Positions 53,271 to 64,000 of a stretch of DNA of 64,000 nucleotides are shown piece after piece (within the stretch, counting starts at the first letter, position 1; the number at the start of each line of letters is the position of its first letter). Made by a program: the position numbers and the translations under genes. Origin of the DNA: Gnomoniopsis sp. IMI 355080 (Eukaryota > Ascomycota > Sordariomycetes > Diaporthales > Gnomoniaceae); assembly GCA_027946555.1 (NCBI GenBank), contig JAPEVC010000054.1, forward strand, positions 1 through 64,000, written 5' to 3'. The notes under the pieces are model-generated. The model had not been told where the DNA came from. It saw only the letters and a program-made list of their open reading frames with translations, and did not search any database.

Positions 53271-56163
53271 ATGGTCGAGGGGGACGGGCGCCCGAACTTC
53301 GACTTGTCCTCGTTTTCGACTTTCACCTTCTCGGCCACTGGACAGGCTGATGCTCTGCCTGATGAGCCGTCTAAGGTTGGAGGAGATGATACAAAGAAAT
53401 CTCAGGTACAGCAGGAGGGACTTTTAACTTCGAAGACCGAACCACAGAGGGCCAGCCAAGATGAAGAACTAGTTGATATGGTAAAATATGGGCCCCCAGA
53501 TGCTCTCGCAAAGCTCAACCAAACCGTGCCCACGACTGTTATGGCTATGGTCGAGAATTCCATTGACAATGTACGGGCTCAAGTCGACATAGAAACAGAA
53601 GCGCGCCGTCGTCAGGAGCAGACGCGAGAGCAGAACCAGCTTAAACAAGAGCGACAGCACCCATTCCAAGACCGGGCTACGGACAGCATCGACAAGGGAA
53701 AAGGGTTCGACACCCCTCAAGCTATGCCAGTCTCTGGCCCAGCATCTACTATTGCTTCAGACCAAACCGACACTACCTCGTTCTATACCCCATCTGAAGG
53801 GGGCCAGTCCCCGTCAGCAGATGCGCAATCCGAGAATGGGATCGACGTACCCACGGCGGTAGACAATGCCCCCTACTTCACACCCATGCCTCGCTCCCAA
53901 GCCTCGTCAACCTCAGCCATCCCACGACGACGGGATCTTATCAAGGCTATGTTTCGAGGAATGAGTGATACCGACGCTCGTCGTCATGTCCTCCGTCGGT
54001 CTACGGGCTCTCTGCAATTCAGGGCAAAACTCAAACATGCCAAACAAATCTGGCAGGGAGAATTACAGACAGGGTTCGTCTTCCTCGCCCGTCCCTTTGC
54101 TTTGCACGCGCTCAACGTCTTTCCGATCATCTCAATACAGAAATCTCCTCACTTCATTCAAACTGACTGGTTATTCCAGGGAATGCATCTCATGCTTTGA
54201 TGATTTCGCAGTCAAAGACCTCGTTCGGGTGCGGTGCCACAATTACTGCCGGCCATGTTTCCGTCTCCTTATCGCTCATGCCATCGAGACAGAAGCAAGT
54301 TGGCCACCAAGATGTTGTCTGCATCCTATAGAGCACCGGAAATGTCTCAAATATATATCTGGAAGTCTCGAAAAACAGTACAGACAGAAGCGGCAGGAGT
54401 ACATGACACCAATCGAACAACGCTATTATTGTCCTATACCGGACTGTGGCATCTTCGTCCCGGTAGATGAGAGCATCAAAGAACTGTCATATCGTCAACA
54501 AAGGTGCTCGAGAAACCACCTCACGTGCGTCGACTGTCGAAATTGGGCGCACAGTGACGCGACACAGTGTCCCAAGAACAAAGAGATGGGGCTCGTCCAA
54601 CACTTGGCTGTCGAAGAGGGCTAGAGGCGCTGTTACCGGTGCAATACAATGATCGAACATCAATCTGCGTGTCGACACATGACCTGCCGATGCGGCGCTG
54701 AGTTCTGTTATGTCTGCGGGAAGGTCTGGTGGACCTGTGGGTGCACTGAGCGACAACTAGAGAGGGTGAAAAAGCGTGCCAAGGAAAATGCAGCCAAACG
54801 GCGTGCTCAGGAAGAGCGGGAGAAAAGAGAGGCACAAGAACTCCGTCAAGCTCTAGAGGCCATTGCAATGATAGAGGCTGAAGCAGCTGAGAAACAAGAG
54901 AGAGTCCGTGTAGCAAAGGAGGCGTGTCGCAAAAACCAGGTTCAGTATACATATGCCGGGTACAAGACGTTGATCGAGGAGCTCAACGAATTTCAGAGAA
55001 GTCTCCTAGATGGGGATCATCAACGGGACCAAGACTATCTCACTTTGAAGACGCTGGAAGCCATGGATGGCCTCCGAGTGAAGCATGAAGCCAAGCTACG
55101 ACTGTTAGAAGAGTCCTCAAAGGCCAAGATTGAAGAGAAGATGAGGGAGTTAGATCAGGAATGGTTGGATTATATTGCTAAAGAACGCAGAGGCGAGACG
55201 GACTGGGAAATGCAGCTCACCCAGTGGGCCGAGCAGAGAGGGAATGACGAATTTCAGGAGGAGAGGCTGCTGTACAACCAGAAGTCTCGACAAGAACGAG
55301 ACGCATACTTCAAAGGAAGAAGTGACACATTTAAACGGTTGCGCTACGTCTTTGATGAAGAAGCGAGCATTGAGCAAGAGCTAATGGATGCCAAAAAGAG
55401 CCGAATCAGAGAATCTTTCAAGATCCAGGAACAAGAGCTGCGAGTAAAGATTCGATCGCAACTCCGCTGGTTCGAACTGGTGGCTATCGAGAGGAGTCGA
55501 CTCCTTGAAGAATCCATGGCAGTTGAACTCGCGGACGAGATCAAGGACGATGACGACGACCGGTGGAACTCGATTCTAGTCAGAGAAGAGGTTGGAAAGG
55601 CCGGTCCGTCTCGATTCCGATCTGCATCGCGATACGTGCGAGGTTTGGTGTCCTTCCTGGATCGAGCGGAGGATGAAGCAGGGTCATCATGTGAAAGACT
55701 GGAAGTGATTACTCGGGAACCCACGCCACCTCCGTGGAATCCTCTCCCCTTGGGATCAGCTCTGCACGCCGCTTGGGATAGCGCATGGGATGCATACCGG
55801 AGTCCACCGAGAGAGAGCGAAGCCCTAGAGCACCAACCTCCCGCCTATTCTACGCACCCAAACGTTTTTCCTCCTTTTCAACCTTTGCGACCTACTCGGT
55901 CTTTGCAATTTGACCAAGCCGTTCCGCCTATACCACCAATGGCACCTGCAAGGACGTCACGGCTTCGACAACGGGCACCAACCGAGTTACCACCGACGCC
56001 GCCAATTACACCAGGAGCAGAGCCTCCAACACCAGTGACGTGGACATCGGCACTGCAGGCCATCTCTGACATGATCATGTCCCGCTCAGAGCACAATGAG
56101 GTATGTACCAGTACTCCGAAGCGCTTGACAATGCTAATCGAAATCTCGATGGCGAAGCATTAA
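53271..56163 (+). pseudogene. RBR (RING-IBR-RING) E3 ligase gene with in-frame TAG
   Basis: Exon 1 is 53271-54073 and exon 2 starts at 54180, with a 106-bp intron (gttcgt...tccag). RING1 (ECISCFDDF, RCHNYCRPCF) and the IBR (YCPIPDCGIFV, CVDCRNWAHSDATQCPK) are intact. The frame then stops at 54622-54624 (TAG) after VEEG, codon 416, and reopens at once as RRCYRCNTMIEHQSACRHMT with RING2. RBR proteins have Trp here (EEGW.RCY), so TGG to TAG is the simplest reading. The catalytic RING2 Cys (in SACRHMTC) lies beyond the stop. After RING2 comes a 350-residue charged coiled coil and a Pro-rich tail. The 3' end is uncertain: a donor gtatgt at 56101 may splice out the last codons. It may be a pseudogene, a truncated protein, readthrough, or a sequence error. 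Confidence 0.8.
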
Positions 56164-56385
56164 GTAGCCGGCGAGCATCTCGTGATCTGAGCACTTTCGC
56201 CATCCACAAGCCACCGGGAGACTTTTGCCCGCAATATCATCGACAAGTCGAACTGGACTGGGTCTTTGCTCGTGCCAACTGCAAAATCGAGGCGCGATCC
56301 AGCCTTGGGCTTCTAGATATTGAGAGATCCTTCGCACCTTTTGTCATGATGACTTCCAGCAACTGTCTTTCATGCCTTGTCTGGT

Positions 56386-57998
56386 TCAATAATAAGCCGA
56401 ACTACCAGGATACGAGCTCTGGGTAGACCGCGGTACGGTGATCTCGTCGTCGGAGCTCTGTGCGTCGCCGAAATCGTCACTTCTATCGGGCGGAGCACGC
56501 ATGGCCTCCAATGTCCTGCTATCGAGCATTGGAACAACATATGGCTTGAGGGTGTGGAACTCGCGGGCGGAGGGCATTTGCGCAAGGAGAGTACCGGTGG
56601 GTGTGATGGCTTGAGACAACATCTAAACTCTTTTGCGGTTAGTACTCGCCCCCAATTGCATGACTTTGATTAGATTCAATAGACTGCATTGCTTACCGTA
56701 TCATTTTGTTTGGTCCACTTCGCCTCAAGCATCTCGATGACCCGCGTCTCCTCGAGCTTGCCTGCGTCGGCGCCCCAAGTTGTGCCCTTTTCAACTTTGC
56801 GGTCTTCCCTTTTGTCGGCCCATTCTTTCTTCAACCTGCCCAGCCCCTTCGACCTCTTGGATGGGTCTTTAACTTCCACTCCCAGCTCCTGCAAAGCGGC
56901 GTGAAGCCAGCCGATGGCGTCACCTGTCTGTCCGCCCAATTCGGCATCAATACCAAAGAAGCGACAAGCTTTGGCCCTGCTCGTCCGGCGCAAATCCTCT
57001 GTGTACCTCACAAAGCCATCGTTTAACTTACCACCACCACCGTTGCCTCCATTGAATCCTTCATCTCCACCCTCTACTCCCTTTTTACTTTTCTTGAACC
57101 GGATGCTACTACCAGTCCCCGAGGATCCTGTCTGCCCTGCACAAAGGCTGTGCGCCTTCGCTGCATGCTCTGAAGCAGCCAAACAGAGCCGGGCGAATAG
57201 ATGCGCCCTTACCTTGGGTATGTCCGGCGCCTTGTACATCCATTCCATATCATTGATATTCCGGTCCTGGGCGACCACTGCCGGGTACGGGTCATCCTTC
57301 AGCACAGCCAATAATGTAGCCTCAGCGAGAGCAAGATGTGACTGTCCCCGCGCTGTAGCGGCTGATATATCTGCGCAGGGCGGCGGCGGTGCGTGTGAGG
57401 GTTGAGGTTGTTCGGCACGTCTAGCCAGGTAATCGTACACGCTCGCCGACTCGAGAAGGTGCTTCGACGCCGTCGCCAGCAGAGCCTGTCGGTTGGGAGA
57501 CCCAATGGCATATAAATCCATCGAGGTCGTCGTACTGTGCAACGGCTGCAGTGCGGCGCGCGCAAGCAAGGTCGACACGTATCCCTGTGTCGCGAGGACG
57601 AATGACACTTCATGCTCGAGCGTGTGGATCCGCACGCGCGCATTCTCGCGCTTGCCCGGTATGAAAACGTCGGACAGCGTTGGGCGCCATTCGAGGGCCA
57701 GGGGCGGAGAGGCCCGCTGGATAATGCTAAACAGCTCCGAGCCGTCGCCGTGGGTGCGGTGGGAGAGCCCGGCGTCGACGGCTAGGAGGTAGGGAAGGTA
57801 GGAGGCTATGGCGGAGGAGATGGTGGGGAGGTTTGCGGCTTGGGAAGAGGGTGGGAGGCGTTTGTGGCTCTTGAGGACATCGCGGACGACACCGCGCTGG
57901 GTGCTGGCCGTAAGAGGGAGCGATGGGTGCGAATCGCAGGTGAAGGAGGAGGAATAGGAAAAGGCGGATGTTGTGGGGAGGACAAAGGGATAGGGCAT
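56386..57998 (-). CDS. palC: pH-response regulator PalC
   Basis: Exon 1 is 57998-56697 and exon 2 is 56622-56386, with a 74-bp intron (gtaagc...tttag), giving 512 residues. PalC is a BRO1-domain protein that binds the ESCRT-III protein Vps32 at plasma-membrane foci in ambient alkaline pH signalling, leading to PacC processing (established in Aspergillus). The start MPYPFVLPTTSAFSYSSSFT is the family start; the frame extends upstream only through a TTG. The BRO1-like region covers LPLTASTQRGVVRDVLKSHK to KACRFFGIDAELGGQTGDAI, GWLHAALQELGV and LKKEWADKREDRKVEKG. Exon 2 supplies the conserved tail: TPTGTLLAQMPSAREFHTLK, then an acidic SSDDE region and a terminal SAYY. The gene is divergent from ALG6 across 436 bp and convergent with the RBR gene. 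Confidence 0.93.
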
Positions 57999-58434
57999 TT
58001 TGAAGTGGGATGGCAAGTGCTTTAGCTATGGTCAAGGTAGTGAGAGCTTCAATGAGAGCATCGTACAGTTATGAGATGTTCAATGGCATTTTCTTCTCTC
58101 CTCAATGAAGAGGGGTTCTGCGCTTTGAGAGTCTTGGCTGGTGAAGTTCAGCTTCAGCATGTTTCGCATGCTGTCATGTCCCCAGGGATCTGTAGCTAGG
58201 TTCAGGGGTCCAGAATCCCTGTTTCTCCAGACAGGGGCAAGCTCCATGAAGCTTGTGAACAGCGAGGGCTCCCAGTCGTTTTGCAATCTGGACTCGACAA
58301 TTGTAATGTACATCAACTTTCTTACTCAATACTTGCAATAACACCGCTTGCTACACCACCCTCCCACAACTGTGCCGGCTTCAACAGTCTTCAAGACAGA
58401 CCAACATCCAATCGCTTGAAGAGAGAGGGTCACC
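57999..58434. promoter_or_regulatory. divergent promoter palC / ALG6
   Basis: 436 bp between two divergent start codons. A GCCAAG hexamer (minus strand, 58132-58137) matches the PacC consensus GCCARG, but one such match is expected quite often by chance in this length. No other element is recognised. Confidence 0.4.
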
Positions 58435-60275
58435 ATGGCTGGCACTCCCTCCAAAGGCCGGCACAAGCCTCGGCGCAAGGGGAGGAGCAGCGACGACGAC
58501 TTCCAGCTCACCAAGACCGAAGTCCTTTACCGTGCACCGTCATTCCCGCTTGCAGCCTTTATGTGGCCAGCAAGGGGCTCCGTCTCACAATGGGAAGTCT
58601 TGCCTTTACAATTGATGGTAGTGGGACTGTTCAAATGGGCGGCGGGTCTCTGGGGATACTCAGGTACGAAGGAGAATCGCAACACCAGTACGCGCCTCCG
58701 CGGGTGACTTGAGACTTACGCAATTGTCTTGTCTTAGGATTTCAAAAACCCCCAATTTTCGGCGATTATGAAGCACAAAGACACTGGATGGAGATTACCA
58801 CGCAACTACCTGTATCGCAATGGTACTTCTACGACCTCCAGTGGTGGGGACTCGACTACCCGCCCTTGACCGCATACCATAGCTGGCTGTGCGGCAAGAT
58901 TGGCTCACTGATCGATCCGACTTGGTTTGAGCTCGATACTTCACGAGGAATACACAACCCGAACCTCAAGATATTCATGCGTGCAACGGTGATAATCTCG
59001 GAGTACCTCATCTTTGTTCCCGCGGTCGTCATGTTTGTCAGGCGGTACTGCCGGCTGAATGCTGTGTCGAACTGGTCCGCCTCGGTGGCACTGCTCGCCA
59101 TCTTAATGCAACCGGCCACCATTCTCATCGATAACGTTCACTTTCAGTACAACACCGTCATGCTGGGCTTCGTCGCGGGGAGCATGGCATGCATGGTTGC
59201 TGGTCGGTACTTTTGGGCCTCGGTCTTCTTCGTTGCGGCCCTGGGCTTTAAGCAGATGGCACTCTTCTATGCACTGCCTGTGTTCGCTTTCTTGGCCGGC
59301 AGCTGCCTTTTCCCGCGCATCAATGTGCCTCGCTTCCTCAGCATCGCACTTGGGACACTCTTAGCGTTCGCAGTCTTGGTGCTTCCACTGATAGCTGGTG
59401 CGCTCTACGACCGAAGCCGAGGAGTGACAGCCAGGCCTGATCTTGAGGGCAAGGAAATACATCTGCCCATATTTCCCTGGATTGAGGAATACCTTGACAA
59501 ATCCGCCATCTATTGGCCCGTCGTTCAACTGCTGGTCCAGATGGTGCACCGAGTTTTCCCTGTCGCGCGAGGGCTGTTCGAAGACAAAGTCGCCAACTTC
59601 TGGTGCGCCCTTAATGTGGTTATCAAGCTGAAGCAATACCCTTCCGAGCTGCTGCAAAAGGCCTCTTTAGTGGCCACCTTGGCTTTCAGCGCTCTGCCAA
59701 ATCTTATTCTTTTTTTCAAGCCCAAGAAGGAGCTGCTTCCACATGCATTTGCGGCGACTGCGTGGGCCTTCTTCCTTTTCGGCTTCCAAGTTCACGAGAA
59801 AAGCGTTCTTCTTCCGCTGCTCCCGATGAGTCTACTCCTGGCTGGTAACAATGGCTTGGGGAAAGAGACTCGCCAATGGGTCGGATTCGCCACCATACTT
59901 GGATGCTGGACCATGTTCCCGCTCCTACAGCGAGTTGATCTGCGCGTTCCGTATTTTACGCTCACACTTCTGTGGGCGTATCTCCTCGGTCTGCCGCCTA
60001 CGACTTTGAGCGCATATTTCCCGGGCACCCAGTCTATCACGCAATGGGTGACATTTCTCATACATATCGTCTTTTATCTGGCTATGGCTGGCTGGCACGT
60101 CGTGGAAACTTTCTTGCCACCACCCGCGGACAAGCCAGATTTGTGGACAGTTGCCAATGTGGGTGTTGGTGCGGCGGGTTTTGGGCTTTGTTATTTGTGG
60201 TGTTTCTACCGACTGGTGGTGGAAAGTAAGATCATCCCAAGAAAGTGGGTTTCTAAAAAGAACAAGACGGAGTGA
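58435..60275 (+). CDS. ALG6: ALG6 glucosyltransferase (N-glycan assembly)
   Basis: Exon 1 is 58435-58663 and exon 2 is 58738-60275, with a 74-bp intron (gtacga...cttag), giving 588 residues. Alg6 adds the first alpha-1,3-glucose to the lipid-linked Man9GlcNAc2 precursor in the ER lumen, using dolichyl-phosphate glucose. The ALG6/ALG8 family is shown by the lumenal segment FGDYEAQRHWMEITTQLPVS, then QWYFYDLQWWGLDYPPLTAY, which contains the acidic residue and the WGLDYPPLTAYHS motif of the active site. It continues with DNVHFQYNTVMLG, FGFQVHEKSVLLPLLP and about eleven hydrophobic helices, ending in a basic KKNK tail that may act as an ER-retrieval signal. ALG6 rather than ALG8 is chosen from the WGLDYPPLTAYHS form of the motif and the overall length. 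Confidence 0.92.
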
Positions 60276-62256
60276 TCTAGGAAGTCCTACGCTGGACACG
60301 TGGGACACTACGAGCCTCAATGTTCTTCCGATGTGGACGGAGGTTCTGCATAGACGGCAAAGGTGGGACTGTTCAAATTCTCAAACAAGCATAGCGCAGC
60401 ACGGCCTGGAGTGATTTTTCCTTGTTCTTTGCTTACTTTGTATGATACTGGTTGAGGTCTTCAACAGATGGATGCTGGGACATTTATACCCTCGTGGCAT
60501 GTTTGTCGAGATAAAGTGTCAGAATAGATATTGCTGGTACTGCACATCTCACACAATCCTCCGGTAGCCTTGTGCCTGTCGTTGTCAACCAAATTATACC
60601 ATGGCGACAGCCGGAATTTTGATCTGAAGAAAGAATTGAGCAGGCTGAAGTTCAAAGTGCTCATGGCTGCAATGTGAGATTAGTGGCTGGGCGTGATGGT
60701 TATAGGCTTCTGCTTCGGGTGTTCTTTACTTCAGAAGTACCGAGATGCAATCAGCCCGACCTGTCAGTCGCTGCAAGAATGGCCGAGATCGTTCCCATAC
60801 ATGAGTATGCTGCAGGATGATCATATTGGGCGAGCTGCTTGTATAGTTGCTATGAAAATTCTCCTGTCGCAGGGTAGGGGGCCTCAAGCCACAGTCAGCA
60901 CCTGTGCAGGATGACATCCTGCCGAATACTCTTGTGGGGGCCTGAAAAGTCACTGAACACCAAGTGAATCATTCACTGTCTTTGCTCTTTTGATAGGAAT
61001 TACTGGAGCTCAGAAGTTCATACACGACGTCCAGATAATGGTATAATGTTCTGATCCACATACAGAGTGGGCTCAAAACAAATCCGGGCAACTGAACGCC
61101 CTTCGGCTTTTCTCGGGAAGGGGGGGGGGCGTCTTCTCATCTCACAACGAGACGCATAGGCTTCATAATCACTTATCGGTAGTAAGTTCCAACAAGAGTA
61201 CCTATGAATGCATCTGTGGATAAAGATCTGACCGACAAAGCCGCTCTTGTCTCAAAGACTCCGATCGTGGTGACAGACTCTCGGGCGCAACGCATCAGCC
61301 GGCCTTGTCAGCAAGTACACCTGGCATACTACTCTACAACACAGGCTTGCTGAATATGTGAGGTGCTGAATATGTGAGGGGGCAATGTTCCAAGATAGGC
61401 TTTGCCACTTTCATCAAATGTTGGTTCCTCGTTCTCCGTTCCAACATCATAGGTACGCATCCTTTCCGGCTTGGTGTGGCCGGAGGGGCGTAAGGCTTGA
61501 TGGCTGCGCCGCTCAGAATAATTTCCAGTTTTACCTCTGTTCCTCCAATGCTCTGCACAGTGATGCGATGAGCAAAGATGCAATGGGTCAGAAGCCAGGC
61601 ACGTGTTCTATTGTGTGACGCCCAAACCGAGATGTGAAGGTGCAATGTCAAGACACCTCTGATATTTGAAAAGGGATCTCAACACTCCCCCCTCCCCCAA
61701 GGAAAGATTAAGGTGTGAGATGGTCTCGTCACCTCTGACCTCGTCGCAACCGTAAGCCAACGTAGCAACGAACTACGCCTCTATAGACAACGTTGGTTCC
61801 GGGAAGCAAGCCAACGGGCCTTATTCTGCGGGATCTGCTTTCCTACGAACTTTTGAGGCTCTGGGATGAGAGCTTATAGCCTGGAGGGCTAACTGACGAA
61901 AACAGTCGATGCTGACTGCCGTTGTGTGGGTGGACTCCCCAATGCCTTTTACTGCCTCTTTTTGATCAACTTCTACGTTGGAAATAGCAACATGGATATC
62001 CCTCTTACTAGTGTTCCTTTATCTCTAGGATACTATTCCTTGGGGGCGGTCAATGGGCCGTTTTTCTTTTTACTCATAATTAGAACTTTTTTAAATCTTC
62101 TCTTTCTTTTGTCATCTGTCGACCGTACGTCTCAGGATCCGTTCGAGTGTCGATTGCCTCATTCCTTCTGCTCGGGGGGTCTTTGACTTCCCTTTTCCTT
62201 CGTACAAGCATTTTGTTTCCTTCACGCATCCAAACATACAAAGACGGAGAAAGAGG
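60276..62256. other. Long intergenic region
   Basis: 2.0 kb with a G10 run (61120-61129) and scattered short ORFs without domains. The last 100 bp are T-rich and pyrimidine-rich, as expected of the leader of the next gene. No gene is recognised. Confidence 0.5.
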
Positions 62257-63710
62257 ATGGTACTACCATCAATCCTCAGGGGCATAGCAGCCTTAGCAGT
62301 CGGAATCAAGGCTGCCACTGCTACATTGGCGACATCAACTGGGTCCAGTGGTGCCAGTGTCACTGCAACTTCCACCTCGTCTATTGCGGCTGTAACTCAT
62401 TCTATCGCAGTCGGAGCGGTAGGGAAGCCTTGCATCCAATATTATGGTTGTATGCCTGCTGAGTGATAAACAGAGCGGGTTTGTGCTGGAGCCACATGAA
62501 GTGACAAATGCATCAGTTGGGGATGTCATTGGTGAGATAGATGCTCGACTCTACTGCACCTCAAAATAGGATGTTTAGTGACTGACTGCCATAATGGACC
62601 AGAGTTCAGGTTCTACCCAACGGGACATTGGATAGTCAGGTCGGAGTTCAAACAGCCATGTATCCCATACGAGGACACGGGGCCAAACAAAGTGGGATTT
62701 TCGTCCGGCGCGATTGATGTCCAAACGACCTCGAACAATGTTAGTCCACACCAAGACTATGTTTCCTTTTGCTCTCTCAAGCCTGGACATCCTCACACTC
62801 ACATTAGCACAGGGCCCAACGTTCCAAGTACTCGTCAACGACACCCAACCCATTTTCTTTTACTGCGCAGCACCAGGCTCGTGTCTCGACCATCAGATGG
62901 TTGGCGTGATCAACCCAAATGCGACCTTTACATACGACATCCAGCTCGCGTACGCAGAAAACGCGACCTACCAGATGACACCCGGCGAAGCCTTCCCCTC
63001 TGAAACTGCCTCGTCCACCTCAGCATCGTCCACCACGGGCGCTTCATCCTCGACCAGCACCTCGTCCGGGAGCCACCTTGGCGGTGGTGCCATCGCTGGC
63101 ATTACCATCGGCTCAGCTGCCGTCGCGGTCTTGGCAGCGGCCTTGCTTTACATGTGTGGGAGGAGAGGCGGAATGGAGCGTGCGCCCGACAAGCAAGTCC
63201 ATCACAACATGTACAACGGCCCTCCGATGCAGGAAGCCCAATACGCAAACGGGCCCATCGGACCTGGACCAAGAAGCCCTGGCCAGGAGACCTTTGCGAC
63301 GGCGTATTCTGCAGCGCCTACCTCGACACTTCACGCGGGACAGTATGGCGGCACAACTCGTGGGATGATACCATCAGGGTATCCCGCTAGCACTGGGAGC
63401 CCACCACCGTTGAGCGAGTACAGCCAGAGCTTTTACAACGCTCATGGACAACAACATCCGTTGGTGGGCGGAGTGGAAGGGAGCAATGCGATGCAGAACG
63501 GCTTTTTGTGAGTCTTGATGTTTGTCCACGCGCCGGTTGAATTTCTGGCTGACAGTGCTCTGTCACAGCATAACACCGCAAGTGGCATTTCATGATCGAC
63601 AGCAGCAATCGATAGCGAACTACGCCGTCGAATTGCCTACGTCGCTTGACCCGGGCAATTTGCCGCTACCCGGGTACAGCCAGGAGCAGAAGACGTATAG
63701 CTTGGCCTAG
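62257..63710 (+). CDS. membrane-anchored cupredoxin-like protein
   Basis: Five exons: 62257-62418, 62474-62531, 62603-62739, 62813-63507 and 63569-63710, giving 397 residues. Introns are 55, 71, 73 and 61 bp. The start MVLPSILRGIAALAVGIKAA is a signal peptide. A Ser/Thr-rich linker leads into a plastocyanin-type domain: HSIAVGASGFVLEPHEVTNA, SVGDVIEFRFYPTGHWIVRS and CIPYEDTGPNKVGF, and then TFQVLVNDTQPIFFYCAAPG followed by SCLDHQMVGVINP. A Ser/Thr spacer and one transmembrane helix (GAIAGITIGSAAVAVLAAAL) follow, with a cytosolic Pro/Gly/Tyr-rich tail. This is the fungal serine-rich plastocyanin-like family of cell-surface proteins. Copper ligands are partial: His (GHW), Cys (FYC) and Met (HQM) are present, but the second His before the downstream Cys is Ser (GSC). 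It may be a structural or recognition protein. Confidence 0.85.
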
Positions 63711-64000
63711 GATGGAGAGAGAACTTACCGGCCGAGCAAACCACGATGAAGGACACCCCATTGTGTGCGTCTTTATGTGCCATGAATCCCTTTACCTAAG
63801 ACTTATTATTCGGCTATGATGGTCAGGCTCTACAGTAAGTTTCATGCTCTACCTGTGGCGCACTTCGGCGTTGATGTTTTGCGGGATTTGAACTTGGTAT
63901 CAAACATACTTGGCAGGACTGTGCGCTGTTCAATCACTGGCCATCGAAGACGGTTATAGAGGTTGTTTGACGGCCACGATCGGCGTAATGGAGAATTCAT
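63711..64000. other. 3' flank of the cupredoxin-like gene
   Basis: Short intergenic stretch at the window edge; nothing is recognised. Confidence 0.5.

Noticed and set aside
56103..56426. Alternative frame as a C-terminus of the RBR gene
   Set aside because: Would need a frameshift or an 11-nt intron, and would overlap the palC coding sequence. A normal intron from the gtatgt donor at 56101 is simpler.

Overview
The window is nuclear DNA of a filamentous ascomycete (Pezizomycotina). I infer this from dense protein genes with short introns (mostly 50-90 bp, GT...AG, donors such as GTAAGT or GTGAGT), a balanced base composition, and fungal genes such as palC, a Sec9-type SNARE, Inp2, and a serine-rich membrane cupredoxin. 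The genus cannot be fixed from the sequence alone. I recognised no transposon, tRNA, rRNA or CRISPR array.

Layout, left to right. The left edge has a 5'-truncated FMP42-like MFS gene (to 1691), preceded by a 77-bp exact copy of its own exon that looks like an assembly scar. Next come a doubtful small ORF (3171-3623, -), a DHCR24-like FAD oxidoreductase (4555-6213, -), a spliced 81-residue protein (8758-9070, +), a three-KH RNA-binding protein (10278-11857, -), and a coiled-coil candidate CENP-K (13569-14626, +). These are followed by dUTPase (15489-16271, +), pyridoxal kinase (16772-18152, -), PCNA (18859-19877, -), an Inp2/vezatin-like protein (20882-22932, -), EMC6 (23947-24381, +) and a GTPBP1/2-like GTPase (24612-27209, -).

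The centre holds a divergent Sec9 (28646-30196, +), a Dhr2-type helicase (30806-33088, +), a small SDHAF1 gene (33609-33959, +), a large disordered protein with an apparent frameshift (34184-37031, +) and a sugar transporter (38917-40709, -). The right part holds MSH3 (43081-46501, +), a C2H2-like nuclear protein (47145-50356, -), an FAH-family enzyme (51753-52765, +), an RBR ubiquitin-ligase gene broken by an in-frame TAG (53271-56163, +), palC (56386-57998, -), ALG6 (58435-60275, +) and a membrane cupredoxin-like protein (62257-63710, +).

Most genes are unrelated housekeeping genes. One theme stands out: dUTPase, PCNA, MSH3 and the candidate CENP-K each have the MluI cell-cycle box ACGCGT within about 240 bp of their ATG. 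Only one other non-coding copy was found in 64 kb, and it is not near a start codon. This suggests a shared G1/S (MBF-type) programme and supports the tentative kinetochore call. MSH3 also starts with a PCNA-binding motif, and its partner PCNA lies in the same window. The sugar transporter has three closely spaced CreA-type sites upstream.

Gene models were built by hand from reading frames and splice signals. Exon sums were checked for phase, but no homology search could be run.
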